Part shown: positions 1 to 8,485 of the stretch, piece after piece
Numbering within the stretch: position 1 is the stretch's first letter
Layout of the letters: every line of letters starts with the position of its first letter
NCBI RefSeq assembly: GCF_003966225.1
Contig: NZ_RXNU01000017.1
Span: 1 to 64,000, forward strand
DNA length: 64,000 bases
Direction: 5' to 3'
Source of the DNA: Shewanella canadensis
Lineage (GTDB): Bacteria > Pseudomonadota > Gammaproteobacteria > Enterobacterales > Shewanellaceae
The notes under the pieces: model-generated
What the model saw: the letters and a program-made list of their open reading frames with translations, nothing else
What the model was told of the DNA's origin: nothing
Databases searched by the model: none
Translations under genes and position numbers: made by a program

Positions 1-117
1 TTACTCACCCGTCCGCCGCTCGACGTCTGATAGCAAGCTATCTCCGTTTCCGCTCGACTTGCATGTGTTAGGCCTGCCGCCAGCGTTCAATCTGAGCCAT
101 GATCAAACTCTTCAATT
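1..117 (-). rRNA. rrs: 16S rRNA gene, 5' end only
   Basis: Read on the minus strand, this is the conserved start of a bacterial 16S rRNA: the AGAGTTTGATCATGGCTCAG primer-site sequence lies near positions 93-112, followed by the GCTGGCGGCAGGCCTAACAC block. The variable V1 loop follows. The gene runs off the left edge of the window, so only about the first 117 nucleotides are present. The sequence type is gammaproteobacterial. Confidence 0.97.
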
Positions 118-625
118 AAAGTTTTTTTGTTTTACTCACTAACTCAACTAAGAGCGTGAGCAAAACGGCTCAATGAATTATACTGTTTTTCATCAATCCA
201 CTCTTATAAAAGAATGGGTAATGAAGTTTACATATTGCTATGGTCACTCAGTGGTTCATCGAGTTAAATTTTTGATTGCTTCCTAAGAAGCAATTTCGAA
301 TAACTCAACACCTGTGAGTGTCCACACAGATTTCTTGTTTCAATTTGTTAAAGAGCGTTAGCATCAATCTTTCAGATGCTGCCGTTAGACGCTAGGTCGT
401 TGGCTTGAGGAGGTGTATTCTACACTTCCCGTGATTGGCGTCAAGCGCTTATTTTAAGAAGTTTTCCAAGCGATGCTTTCTTATACAGAGCACATCAATG
501 AACCACTTAAACCGCTTTTCACCTAAGTTCAATTTCCGAAGGATTCAAACAATCTAACACGCTGCAAGTCCCGTACTCCTTAGCTTAACGCTAACTCGTT
601 GGCCTGCTGTGCCGTGTCAGTGGAT
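118..625 (-). ncRNA. rRNA operon leader with boxA antiterminator
   Basis: This stretch between the 16S start and the P1 promoter has no gene. On the minus strand it contains CGCTCTTTAACAAATTG (342-356), a near match to the boxA antitermination signal (TGCTCTTTAACA) bound by NusB/S10 in rRNA leaders. It should be transcribed as the unprocessed 5' leader of the rRNA operon. The exact transcript start is inferred. Confidence 0.75.
417..444 (-). promoter_or_regulatory. rRNA operon promoter P2 (candidate)
   Basis: On the minus strand there is a -35 TTGACG (439-444) and a -10 TAGAAT (417-422) separated by 16 bp. It lies between the P1 promoter and boxA, where a second rRNA promoter is commonly found. 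Confidence 0.65.
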
Positions 626-629
626 GCGC

Positions 630-657
630 ATTATAGGGATGTGAGCTTGGAGCACAA
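630..657 (-). promoter_or_regulatory. rRNA operon promoter P1 (candidate)
   Basis: On the minus strand there is a -35 TTGTGC (652-657), a 16-bp spacer and a perfect -10 TATAAT (630-635). A GC-rich discriminator (GCGC) follows, as is typical of stringently controlled rRNA promoters. Confidence 0.7.
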
Positions 658-752
658 GGGCTTTTTGAAAGAAAACCACATTAAGAGCCTTGAGTGCAGC
701 TTTATCAATCGATACGGCGACTTAAGATACGAAATATGTGCTTAGGATACCG

Positions 753-776
753 AAAAGGGGCTAAACGCCCCTTTTT
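753..776. terminator. Bidirectional hairpin downstream of ccoG
   Basis: AAAAGGGGC and GCCCCTTTT form a 9-bp stem with a TAAAC loop and flanking A and T tracts. It would end ccoG transcripts (minus strand) just short of the rRNA promoters. Confidence 0.8.
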
Positions 777-806
777 ATACTCTTATCTATTCAAAACTAA
801 CCATGG

Positions 807-2246
807 CTACTGACTAAAGAATCGTGACTCCTGTTTTGCCTCGATCACATCACCATTGTTTGTATCAGCATTAACTGCTGTCACCCTGAAATTAATGTTA
901 GTCATCGATCTTGAAAGCTCTACCGGATCAACCGCAATACTAATAGGTAGAGTTAACACCTCCCCCCCCGCGATATGAACTCGTTGTAACCCATACCATA
1001 GAGACTCAGGTAAACCTTCTACAGCCAGTTTATAGTCATGAGCAGATTCAGTCTTATTGAGAATCTTCAATGTGAAAGTATTTTCAATCAAACCCTCATT
1101 ATTCTCTCTGAATAACTGGTTTCTATCCCGAATAACATCAATGCGTACAGGTGCTATGGTTGCGCTTGCATAGACAAATATCACGATCATAACAGTCAGA
1201 ACTACACCATAACCAACTAGCTTTGGTCTAAGCACTTTCTGTTTTATTCCATCGAGTTTATTTTCAGTGGTGTAAGCGATGAGTCCTTTATCGTACCCCA
1301 TACGATCCATGGTCGTATCGCAGGCATCGATACAGGCACCACAGTTAATACATTCATACTGTAAGCCATTTCGAATATCTATACCGGTAGGACATACCTG
1401 CACACAAAGGTCGCAATCAATACAATCACCCAGCCCCATCTCTTTATGATCGGCTTTACGTGATCTTGGGCCTCGTGTTTCACCTCGTTTATTATCATAA
1501 CCAACAATAAAGGTATTTTTATCGAACATCGCAGCCTGGAACCGCGCATAGGGACACATATGAATACACATGATCTCCCTCATCCAGCCCGCATTACCAT
1601 AAGTAGCGAGAGTAAAGAGTACGACCCAAAAGTAGATCCCCCCGCTCGCGCTTAAAGTAAATACATCACGATATACTTCACTGGTAGGCACAAAGTAGGA
1701 GACAAACGTCATTCCCGTTAATAATGAAATGAATAGCCAGGATGCATGCTTTGCCGTTTTTCGCCAAAGTTTATTGAAACTCCAGGGCATCTGATCCAAT
1801 TTAATCCGCTTATTGCGGGCCCCTTCAAGCTTCTCTTCAAACCAGATAAAAATAAACGTCCAAACCGTTTGAGGACAAGTGTAACCACACCACACCCTAC
1901 CAAGGTAAGTCGTAACAAAGAATAAGCCAAAGGCGGCTATCATTAAAAGCGCAGCTAATAGAGTTAAATCCTGAGGCCAAATGGTCAAACCGAAAATATG
2001 AAACTTCTGCTCGCCCAGATTAAACCAAACAGCTTGACGGTCACCCCAAGGGATCCAAGGTAAGATAAGGAAAAAGAGCATGGCGACCCAACCTAATCGT
2101 CTTCGGAGCTGACTCCAGAGTCCATCGACGGCTCGAACATATATTCGATTACGTGGGTTAAATCGATCAGCCTTATTTGCATCTGGTTGATGGATCTTGA
2201 TTCGTTTAGCCTTCGAATAATCCTTTTTTTCAGACTCTGTGCTCAT
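807..2246 (-). CDS. ccoG: Cytochrome c oxidase accessory protein CcoG (RdxA/FixG)
   Basis: This 479-residue membrane ferredoxin-type protein is needed for copper delivery and assembly of cbb3-type cytochrome c oxidase in this family. Several membrane segments precede two ferredoxin-like cysteine clusters: C275, C278, C281, C285 and C299, C302, C305, C309 (CxxCxxCxxxCP pattern). A further membrane helix (about 345-365) leads to a C-terminal Ig-like domain. Length and layout are normal for the family. The ccoNOQP genes themselves are not in the window. It stands alone between the rRNA operon and a divergent small gene. Confidence 0.93.
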   Translation of the reverse strand: MSTESEKKDYSKAKRIKIHQPDANKADRFNPRNRIYVRAVDGLWSQLRRRLGWVAMLFFLILPWIPWGDRQAVWFNLGEQKFHIFGLTIWPQDLTLLAALLMIAAFGLFFVTTYLGRVWCGYTCPQTVWTFIFIWFEEKLEGARNKRIKLDQMPWSFNKLWRKTAKHASWLFISLLTGMTFVSYFVPTSEVYRDVFTLSASGGIYFWVVLFTLATYGNAGWMREIMCIHMCPYARFQAAMFDKNTFIVGYDNKRGETRGPRSRKADHKEMGLGDCIDCDLCVQVCPTGIDIRNGLQYECINCGACIDACDTTMDRMGYDKGLIAYTTENKLDGIKQKVLRPKLVGYGVVLTVMIVIFVYASATIAPVRIDVIRDRNQLFRENNEGLIENTFTLKILNKTESAHDYKLAVEGLPESLWYGLQRVHIAGGEVLTLPISIAVDPVELSRSMTNINFRVTAVNADTNNGDVIEAKQESRFFSQ

Positions 2247-2336
2247 CTTTGTAACCTTACCGCTTTAATATTGCACGAAAATTAGCTTATTATACCTGTT
2301 ATATTACATTTTATTCATCAAAGTTGGGTTAAAAAT

Positions 2337-2690
2337 ATGAGAGGCTGGATCATATTAGGATTAGGAGCTGGGTTGCTATATTACGTAGCAACTGAGACCA
2401 ATAAGCTCGATGAGCCGATTGCGAAATCAGATGAGCTATTACAAAAAATCGAGCGGAAATTAGACTCGTTAACGGGTACTAAAATCATTAGGGTAGATAA
2501 CAGGCTAGCCCATCTGAAAAAAGAGATTGGCCAACGCATGTCTGAACGAGAACTAAAAGCTCTGGACGATGTACTTGCATCTGAGTATACCCTGCAAGAG
2601 TTCAAAGATGACTACTGTAGTGGCAAAACGAAACAGCATGATAGTTTCAATAAAGATAACCTCTTTTTTATTTGTGACAGGCTAAAGTAG
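2337..2690 (+). CDS. Small single-pass membrane protein of unknown function
   Basis: I do not recognise this 117-residue protein. The N-terminus (about residues 3-20) is a glycine-rich hydrophobic segment that could be a membrane anchor or uncleaved signal. The rest is charged and mostly helical (about 22-95), with two cysteines near the C-terminus. It is divergent from ccoG, with start codons about 90 bp apart, and precedes menB in the same direction. The codon use and clean reading frame suggest a real gene. Confidence 0.6.
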   Translation: MRGWIILGLGAGLLYYVATETNKLDEPIAKSDELLQKIERKLDSLTGTKIIRVDNRLAHLKKEIGQRMSERELKALDDVLASEYTLQEFKDDYCSGKTKQHDSFNKDNLFFICDRLK

Positions 2691-2813
2691 TTTTCAAATA
2701 ACTTAATATTCTAGACATATAGCCAGGCATTAATGGAAACTGACGATTGACCTGAGTTAAGTTTCGGCCTAGCCTTTGCTCAATCTAAATTTGGGTATTA
2801 AAGGCTAAATATC

Positions 2814-3719
2814 ATGAGTCAGCAGGTTTCAGACATTTTTGATCCCACACTATGGGATCAAGTTTCCGGGTTTGATTTTGAAGATATCACCTACCACAGA
2901 GCCAAAGATCAGGGCACTGTACGTATCGCAATAAACCGCCCAGAGTGTAGAAACTCTTTCCGCCCCAAGACTGTTGATGAGTTATACACGGCATTAAACC
3001 ATGCAAGACAGTGGTCAGATGTAGGTTGTGTACTGCTAACCGGTAATGGTCCATCGGCAAAAGATGGTGGCTGGGCATTCTGCGCTGGCGGCGATCAACG
3101 CATTCGTGGCAAAGATGGTTATAAATATGAAGGCGCCGAACAGGGTACACCTGACCTAGCCCGTATGGGACGTCTTCATATACTCGAAGTACAACGCTTA
3201 ATTCGTTTTATGCCGAAAGTCGTTATCGCCGTTGTTCCAGGTTGGGCCGTTGGTGGTGGACACAGCCTGCATGTTGTATGTGACCTCACTTTAGCATCTA
3301 AAGAACATGCAATCTTTAAGCAGACCGATCCCGATGTAGGTAGCTTCGATTCTGGTTATGGCAGTGCATACCTCGCCAAGATGATAGGCCAGAAACGCGC
3401 TCGTGAGATCTTCTTCCTTGGCTTTAATTACAGCGCCGATGAAGCCTTCGACATGGGTATGGTCAACCGCTCTATCCCACATGCTGAACTCGAAACCGAA
3501 GCACTAAACTGGGCCAGAGAGATTAACTCTAAGTCTCCGACGGCTATGCGCATGCTTAAATATGGCTTCAATATGGCCGATGATGGCTTAGTGGGTCAGC
3601 AACTGTTTGCCGGTGAAGCAACGCGATTAGCTTATGGTACAGCTGAAGCTCAAGAGGGCCGCGATGCATTCTTAGAGAAGCGAGATCAAGATTTCTCTAA
3701 ATTCCCTTGGCACTATTAA
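2814..3719 (+). CDS. menB: 1,4-dihydroxy-2-naphthoyl-CoA synthase
   Basis: MenB closes the second ring in menaquinone synthesis, turning o-succinylbenzoyl-CoA into 1,4-dihydroxy-2-naphthoyl-CoA. The 301-residue protein has the crotonase fold. Near residue 90 it has the oxyanion-hole region with FCAGGDQ, then GWAVGGGHSLH, and the MenB-specific SFDSGYGSAYLA segment, and it ends in FPWHY as MenB proteins do. Other men genes are not adjacent. Menaquinone is central to anaerobic respiration in Shewanella. Confidence 0.95.
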   Translation: MSQQVSDIFDPTLWDQVSGFDFEDITYHRAKDQGTVRIAINRPECRNSFRPKTVDELYTALNHARQWSDVGCVLLTGNGPSAKDGGWAFCAGGDQRIRGKDGYKYEGAEQGTPDLARMGRLHILEVQRLIRFMPKVVIAVVPGWAVGGGHSLHVVCDLTLASKEHAIFKQTDPDVGSFDSGYGSAYLAKMIGQKRAREIFFLGFNYSADEAFDMGMVNRSIPHAELETEALNWAREINSKSPTAMRMLKYGFNMADDGLVGQQLFAGEATRLAYGTAEAQEGRDAFLEKRDQDFSKFPWHY

Positions 3720-3767
3720 TCCAACGTCTAACCAAACTGGAACCTATCCAGAATAGTTGACTTGAAT

Positions 3768-3816
3768 AAAGCCGTTAGTATTTTATTACTAGACATTAAA
3801 GCTGACGGCTTTATAA
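3768..3816 (+). terminator. Candidate terminator after menB
   Basis: AAAGCCGTTAG (3768-3778) pairs with CTGACGGCTTT (3802-3812) with one G-T wobble, leaving a 23-nt loop. The loop is long and the T tract is short, so this is a moderate call. Confidence 0.5.
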
Positions 3817-3926
3817 CTAAAAGCAGCTTTCAATTGAACAAACCGATTAAACAAATCTAATTACCTCACTACCAAAGCCAAATGAGAACGGTTATCATTT
3901 AAAAGCATTCGATAACGAGACTCATC

Positions 3927-4121
3927 ATGAATAAAACAATCACATTTGCAATACTACACTTTAGCGTCGCATTCTCTGTGACTTACCTATTGACTGGTAG
4001 CGTCGTCATCGGTGGCACTGTCGCTCTCATCGAACCCGCCATAAATACCGTGGTTTTTTACTTCCACGAAAAGGTATGGCGTAAACTAGAACGGCATTCA
4101 AACGATACTATCTCGGCATAA
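3927..4121 (+). CDS. DUF2061 family small membrane protein
   Basis: This 64-residue protein has two hydrophobic segments (about 5-22 and 25-45) around the family-typical pattern GGTVALIEPAINTVVFYFHE, then a basic tail KVWRKLE. DUF2061 proteins are widespread small inner-membrane proteins of unknown function. It stands alone between menB and pst. Part of its coding sequence (from CTCATCGA at 4026 to about 4085) recurs in degraded form at 8278-8335. Confidence 0.8.
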   Translation: MNKTITFAILHFSVAFSVTYLLTGSVVIGGTVALIEPAINTVVFYFHEKVWRKLERHSNDTISA

Positions 4122-4602
4122 AGAAGAAACACCATCAACAGTCTCGATTGGAAATTAAATCGACTAAAGTGCTTTGTCTGCAGGCGAGAATATATATCCC
4201 TTAAAAAGTTAGCTGTCACAAAAGCTTCATAAAAAATTTATCTCGGCAGTTAAAAACTGTTTTATTAACATATTCATATTGCTTAGCTTACTCGTAACTT
4301 TGAGTTCATCCGCTTAAAGCAGAAATCCTCTCAGGTGTAGAAGCCCTATCTCGCTTAGCTTTTAGGTAGTTAGCAGTTTCAGCTCACCTCATCTTATCGG
4401 TGGCAGTGTCAACATCCCTACACAGCCGAAAAAAACAATAAACCAACACAATACAAACAAAACACGTCGCAACAAACCTACCAGCCTAATCCGAAAGTAC
4501 TGACTGTAACTTAGCTGTCATATTTATCTGTCTTAATGCCCCTGCTTCCAAAGAGAAGCCCTAATTCAATGTGTATTTCGACTTAATAGAGTGGAACTTG
4601 TG
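4122..4602 (+). promoter_or_regulatory. pstS upstream region with two Pho-box candidates
   Basis: This 480-bp region holds no gene. Two sites match the PhoB binding pattern of two 7-mers spaced 11 bp apart (consensus CTGTCAT, 4 bp, CTGTCAT). The distal one is CTGTCAC-AAAA-GCTTCAT (4213-4230). The proximal one is CTGTAAC-TTAG-CTGTCAT (4504-4521), followed by a further half site CTGTCTT (4528). The proximal site lies about 80 bp before the pstS start, so phosphate-starvation control by PhoB is likely. Confidence 0.7.
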
Positions 4603-5415
4603 ATGAAAAAAGTTATTGGTTTATTAGCCGCTGTTAGCTTAATAACAGCACCACTTGCTCAGGCAAGCGCAACAGTTACGGTTTCAGGTTCAACCTCTGT
4701 CACTAATGTCATGGAAGTATTGGCAGAAACCTATCAGCAATCAGCGGGTAAAAGTGTAGAAGTACAAGGTACCGGCTCATCAGCAGGTATCCGCGCCGCT
4801 AAAGATGGCACCAGCATGATAGGCATGTCGTCTCGTGATGTTAAAAGCAGTGAAATGACCGCAGACACAGAAAAAGTGGTTATTGCTCGTGACGGTATTG
4901 CGGTCACAGTCAACAATGCCAACCCAGTACAAAACCTAAGTAAAGATCAAATAGCTAAAATTTATCGCGGTGAGGTTAAAAACTGGAACCAAGTGGGCGG
5001 AGAGAACAAACCTATTGTAGTGGTGACTCGAGATGCCGCATCAGGAACCCGCGGCGCATTCGAAGACATAATGAAGCTAAAGCGTAAAGTAAAAGGCATG
5101 AAGGTATCCGCCATCACACCAACCGCTCAAGTTGGTAATGGTAACGGCATGGTCAAAACCATAGTTGCAAATAACACTTTTGCTATCGGCTACATATCTC
5201 TGGGTTCAGTCGATAACTCTCTACAAGCGTTGAAAGTCGACGGTATCGCAGCAACAGATGAGAACATTGCCGCCGGAGAATACACCATCGCTCGTCCATT
5301 TGTCGTACTCGTTAAAAACAACGTGGCCCAAGAAGCTCGAGACTTTATCGACTACATCCTATCGAATGATGGTCAAAACATCATTACAGAACAAGGTTAT
5401 ATCCGTATTAACTAA
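4603..5415 (+). CDS. pstS: Periplasmic phosphate-binding protein of the Pst ABC transporter
   Basis: PstS captures inorganic phosphate in the periplasm. The ATG at 4603 is chosen over an in-frame GTG at 4591 because it starts a clean signal peptide (about 22 residues, cleavage near AQASA). The mature protein has the SGSTSVTN loop, GTGSSAGIRA, and TRDAASGTRGAFE, which together line the phosphate site. It is 270 residues and belongs to the shorter PstS branch. It leads the pstSCAB operon and is preceded by Pho-box candidates. Confidence 0.93.
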   Translation: MKKVIGLLAAVSLITAPLAQASATVTVSGSTSVTNVMEVLAETYQQSAGKSVEVQGTGSSAGIRAAKDGTSMIGMSSRDVKSSEMTADTEKVVIARDGIAVTVNNANPVQNLSKDQIAKIYRGEVKNWNQVGGENKPIVVVTRDAASGTRGAFEDIMKLKRKVKGMKVSAITPTAQVGNGNGMVKTIVANNTFAIGYISLGSVDNSLQALKVDGIAATDENIAAGEYTIARPFVVLVKNNVAQEARDFIDYILSNDGQNIITEQGYIRIN

Positions 5416-5500
5416 TGCAACATTTGATAACTGGGGAGCCTAGGCTCCTCTTTAACTCTTACATCAAGCAGATTAAATCGCATGACCTTGAGGCAAAGTG

Positions 5501-6406
5501 ATGGATACGGTAAATAAAATCCGCACATCTGAGCTGCAACTAGCTCAAAAACAAACTTATGATTGGGTTGAAAAGGGATTCCACCTACTATTTCTATGTA
5601 GTGCCATGGTTGGCGTTATCTCTGTCGCGACGATTGCTTGGTTCCTGTTTCATGAAGGCTTACCCGCCTTTCAAGAAGCCGGCGTCAGTGAATTAATCTT
5701 GGGGAGAGAGTGGCTTCCACCAGCACTGTTCGGCATATTCCCCATGATAGTAGCATCGCTTATCTCTACAGCGGGTGCTGTGATTATCGGTATACCTATC
5801 GCCATTTTAACGGCTGTTTTTCTGGCTGAACTGGCGCCTAAATGGCTTGCGGATATAGTCAGACCGGCAGTAGAACTGCTCGCTGGCATCCCATCTGTTG
5901 TCTATGGTTTTTTCGGACTGGTTATCATAGTCCCCGCCATAGAAACCCTATTTAACATTCCGGCTGGAAATACCATTTTGGCGGGGATAATTGTACTAGC
6001 AATCATGATATTGCCTACGGTTATCACCATTTCAGAGACCTCTCTAAGAGCATTACCATCTGTCTATAAAGAGGGAGCTCTCGCATTAGGCGCATCCCAT
6101 ATATACAGCATATTTAAAGTGTTAGTTCCTGCTGCACGTAGCGGTATTTTGACAGGAGTCGCGCTGGGTGTGGCTCGGGCTATAGGAGAGACTATGGCGA
6201 TTATCATGGTCATGGGTAATGCTCCGGCCATGCCAGGTTCAATTTTAGAACCCGCTCGAACGCTGACGGCAAACATCGCCATGGAGATGTCGTATGCCAC
6301 TGGGGTTCATGCAAGCGCGCTATATTCGACCGGCATCGTTTTATTGGTCTTTATCGTTTTACTCAATGCAAGCCTACTCTATGTAAACCGTAAGAGGAGC
6401 TTCTGA
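5501..6406 (+). CDS. pstC: Phosphate ABC transporter permease PstC
   Basis: PstC is one of the two membrane subunits of the high-affinity phosphate importer. The 301-residue protein has six predicted membrane helices and the permease EAA-type loop (EGALALGAS...). The ATG at 5501 has a GAGG ribosome site 7 nt upstream, better spaced than the GTG at 5498. Its TGA stop overlaps the pstA ATG by one base, indicating translational coupling. Confidence 0.93.
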   Translation: MDTVNKIRTSELQLAQKQTYDWVEKGFHLLFLCSAMVGVISVATIAWFLFHEGLPAFQEAGVSELILGREWLPPALFGIFPMIVASLISTAGAVIIGIPIAILTAVFLAELAPKWLADIVRPAVELLAGIPSVVYGFFGLVIIVPAIETLFNIPAGNTILAGIIVLAIMILPTVITISETSLRALPSVYKEGALALGASHIYSIFKVLVPAARSGILTGVALGVARAIGETMAIIMVMGNAPAMPGSILEPARTLTANIAMEMSYATGVHASALYSTGIVLLVFIVLLNASLLYVNRKRSF

Positions 6407-7254
6407 TGCTTCAACTCAAAAGAGACACACAAGATAACCTACTCTTAGGTGCGATATGGAGCTCGGCGGCCATCACAATCCTGTTCCTGCTTTGGGTCGT
6501 ATGGCATATTCTCAGCAATGGCTTTTCCCATGTGAGTTGGGAATTCATTACCGGCGCTTACACCCGCATTGGCGAAGCCTCGGGTATCTGGTCCATGATA
6601 ATCTCGACGGTTTATATGGTTGGACTTTCGCTGGGCATCGCCGCGCCTATCGGCATTATGACCGCAATTTACTTAACGGAGTACGCTAAGCCCGGCAGTA
6701 AAGTGGTGCAGATGATTCGCTTTTGCATCGAATCTTTAGCTGGTATTCCCTCTATCGTTTATGGCCTGTTTGGTATGACTTTCTTTGTCACAACCTTAGG
6801 CCTAGGCTTTTCTATCTTAGCCGGATCATTAACCCTCTCAATGTTAATTCTACCTGTGCTTATTCGCACAACCGAAGAAGCCCTGCTCGCCGTACCGATG
6901 AGTTACCGTGAGGGTGGCTATGCTCTAGGAAGTAGTAAGGTATACACCATCTGGCGCTTGATACTTCCAAGTGCTCTTCCGGGTATCGTCACTTCAGTGA
7001 TCTTAAGCATTGGCCGGATTATTGGCGAGTCAGCCCCGGTATTTCTCACCGCCGGTATGGTGACTCAAATACCTGAATCAGTCTTGGAGTCGGGCCGCAC
7101 CTTAACCGTTCACCTGTACAAATTAACCCAAGAGCTATTTACCCAACATGAGAGGGATCAGGCCTACGCAACAGCCACAGTGCTTATTGTCCTGGTACTC
7201 ATCTTAAATCTGGCAACTAAATTAATTGCCAACCGCTTTAATAAAGCATCTTAA
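6406..7254 (+). CDS. pstA: Phosphate ABC transporter permease PstA
   Basis: PstA is the second membrane subunit of the phosphate importer. The 282-residue protein has six hydrophobic helices, with SLAGIPSIVYGLFG mid-protein and the cytoplasmic EAA loop EGGYALGSSKVYTIWR that contacts PstB. The start codon overlaps the pstC stop by one base, and pstB follows 15 bp after the stop, so all are on one transcript. Confidence 0.93.
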   Translation: MLQLKRDTQDNLLLGAIWSSAAITILFLLWVVWHILSNGFSHVSWEFITGAYTRIGEASGIWSMIISTVYMVGLSLGIAAPIGIMTAIYLTEYAKPGSKVVQMIRFCIESLAGIPSIVYGLFGMTFFVTTLGLGFSILAGSLTLSMLILPVLIRTTEEALLAVPMSYREGGYALGSSKVYTIWRLILPSALPGIVTSVILSIGRIIGESAPVFLTAGMVTQIPESVLESGRTLTVHLYKLTQELFTQHERDQAYATATVLIVLVLILNLATKLIANRFNKAS

Positions 7255-7269
7255 ACAAGGCCAGATATC

Positions 7270-8019
7270 ATGAACAAGCTTGAAGTTAACAACCTGAATC
7301 TATTCTATGGCGATAACCATGCGCTTAAAGATATCTCATTGGAGATCCCTGCACGTCAGGTAACCGCCCTTATTGGTCCCTCAGGATGCGGTAAATCCAC
7401 TTTACTTAGAACCTTAAATCGAATGAACGATCTGGTTTCCGGCGTAACAATCTCCGGTGACGTGAAGTTTGAGGGAGAAGATATCTACTCAGATGTCGAT
7501 GTAAAACAACTAAGAATGCGAGTTGGTATGGTCTTCCAAAAGCCGAATCCATTCCCGATGAGCATCTATGAGAACGTTGCTTTCGGTCTAAAAGCTCAGG
7601 GCATGAAAGATAAGAAACAGCTAGATTCAATTGTCGAAGAGTCGCTGCGCGGTGCCGCGCTTTGGGATGAAGTAAAGGAGCAACTCAATACGCCAGCTTT
7701 CGGTCTATCGGGTGGTCAACAACAGAGGTTATGTATTGCTCGCGCTATCGCAATGCAGCCAGAAGTTATCTTAATGGATGAGCCAACGAGTGCTCTGGAT
7801 CCCATCGCGACCCATAAAATTGAAGAGTTAATGGATGAACTGAGAAAGAAATTCACTATCGTGATTGTGACTCACTCGATGAACCAGGCTAAGCGTATCT
7901 CAGATAAGACCGCCTTCTTTTGGATGGGGGAATTAGTCGAACATGGAGAGACTAGCCAGATATTCAACCAGCCTAAAGATCTTCGAACACAAGGTTATGT
8001 GAGTGGGGAGTTCGGTTAA
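7270..8019 (+). CDS. pstB: Phosphate ABC transporter ATPase PstB
   Basis: PstB powers phosphate import. The 249-residue protein shows Walker A GPSGCGKST (36-44), the ABC signature LSGGQ (146-150), Walker B VILMDE (166-171) and the switch histidine in VTHSMNQA. A strong terminator (8049-8081) follows directly. phoU, which often follows pstB and silences PhoR signalling, is absent here. Confidence 0.95.
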   Translation: MNKLEVNNLNLFYGDNHALKDISLEIPARQVTALIGPSGCGKSTLLRTLNRMNDLVSGVTISGDVKFEGEDIYSDVDVKQLRMRVGMVFQKPNPFPMSIYENVAFGLKAQGMKDKKQLDSIVEESLRGAALWDEVKEQLNTPAFGLSGGQQQRLCIARAIAMQPEVILMDEPTSALDPIATHKIEELMDELRKKFTIVIVTHSMNQAKRISDKTAFFWMGELVEHGETSQIFNQPKDLRTQGYVSGEFG

Positions 8020-8048
8020 CGAAAGCCGTTTCCATAGCATAGACACTT

Positions 8049-8085
8049 AAGCCAACTAAACTATCGCAGTTTGGTTGGCTTTAAT
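8049..8085 (+). terminator. Rho-independent terminator of the pst operon
   Basis: AAGCCAACTAAACT (8049-8062) pairs along 14 positions with AGTTTGGTTGGCTT (8068-8081), with one G-T wobble and the loop ATCGC. A short T-rich tail follows. The 3' arm is also homologous to the 3' end of the yheO gene near 9550, so the yheO-derived remnant begins inside this terminator. Confidence 0.85.
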
Positions 8086-8430
8086 CTCTCAGGGATAGCG
8101 ATAGATTGAATGCACTGAAATATCGAGACGCGTCGCGGTGATCTGAGCACTGCCTTTCAGTTGATATATACCTAAGTAATAAAGCAGTGTCACTATCTCA
8201 CGACTCTTTTTAGAGGGGGTTATGCTGGTATTATTTCGCACATCACGATTAACACCGTCGATAGTGTCATGTAACGCCTCATCGAACCCGCCGTAAATAC
8301 CGTGGTTTAACATTCCCATGAGAAAGTATGACCCTCTACGCAGGTTAAGGGGCTTAATCGATCCCTCCAAAGAACAAGTATTCTGCTGAGACGAGACTTT
8401 GGTCAGATAGCTAGCTACCCCCCGAATCAT
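8070..8430 (-). pseudogene. Chimeric remnant of a yheO-type regulator and a DUF2061 gene
   Basis: The part 8070-8285 (minus strand) matches the C-terminal HTH end of the intact YheO-type gene at 9533-10201: DEALH, PSKKSREIVT, and TRLDISVH are shared. At 8278-8285 the sequence CTCATCGA occurs in both parents. Beyond it the match switches to the DUF2061 gene (4026-4085; CGAACCCGCC, AAATACCGTGG). Near 8397-8410 there is again yheO-like sequence (SYLTK). The 113-codon open frame therefore looks like a fusion of debris with no N-terminal PAS domain. It is unlikely to be functional. Confidence 0.75.
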
Positions 8431-8485
8431 CTTTTTTGATAGAATAATCTAAGCTGCACATATTTTTCGATGGAATAGAGAAGTT

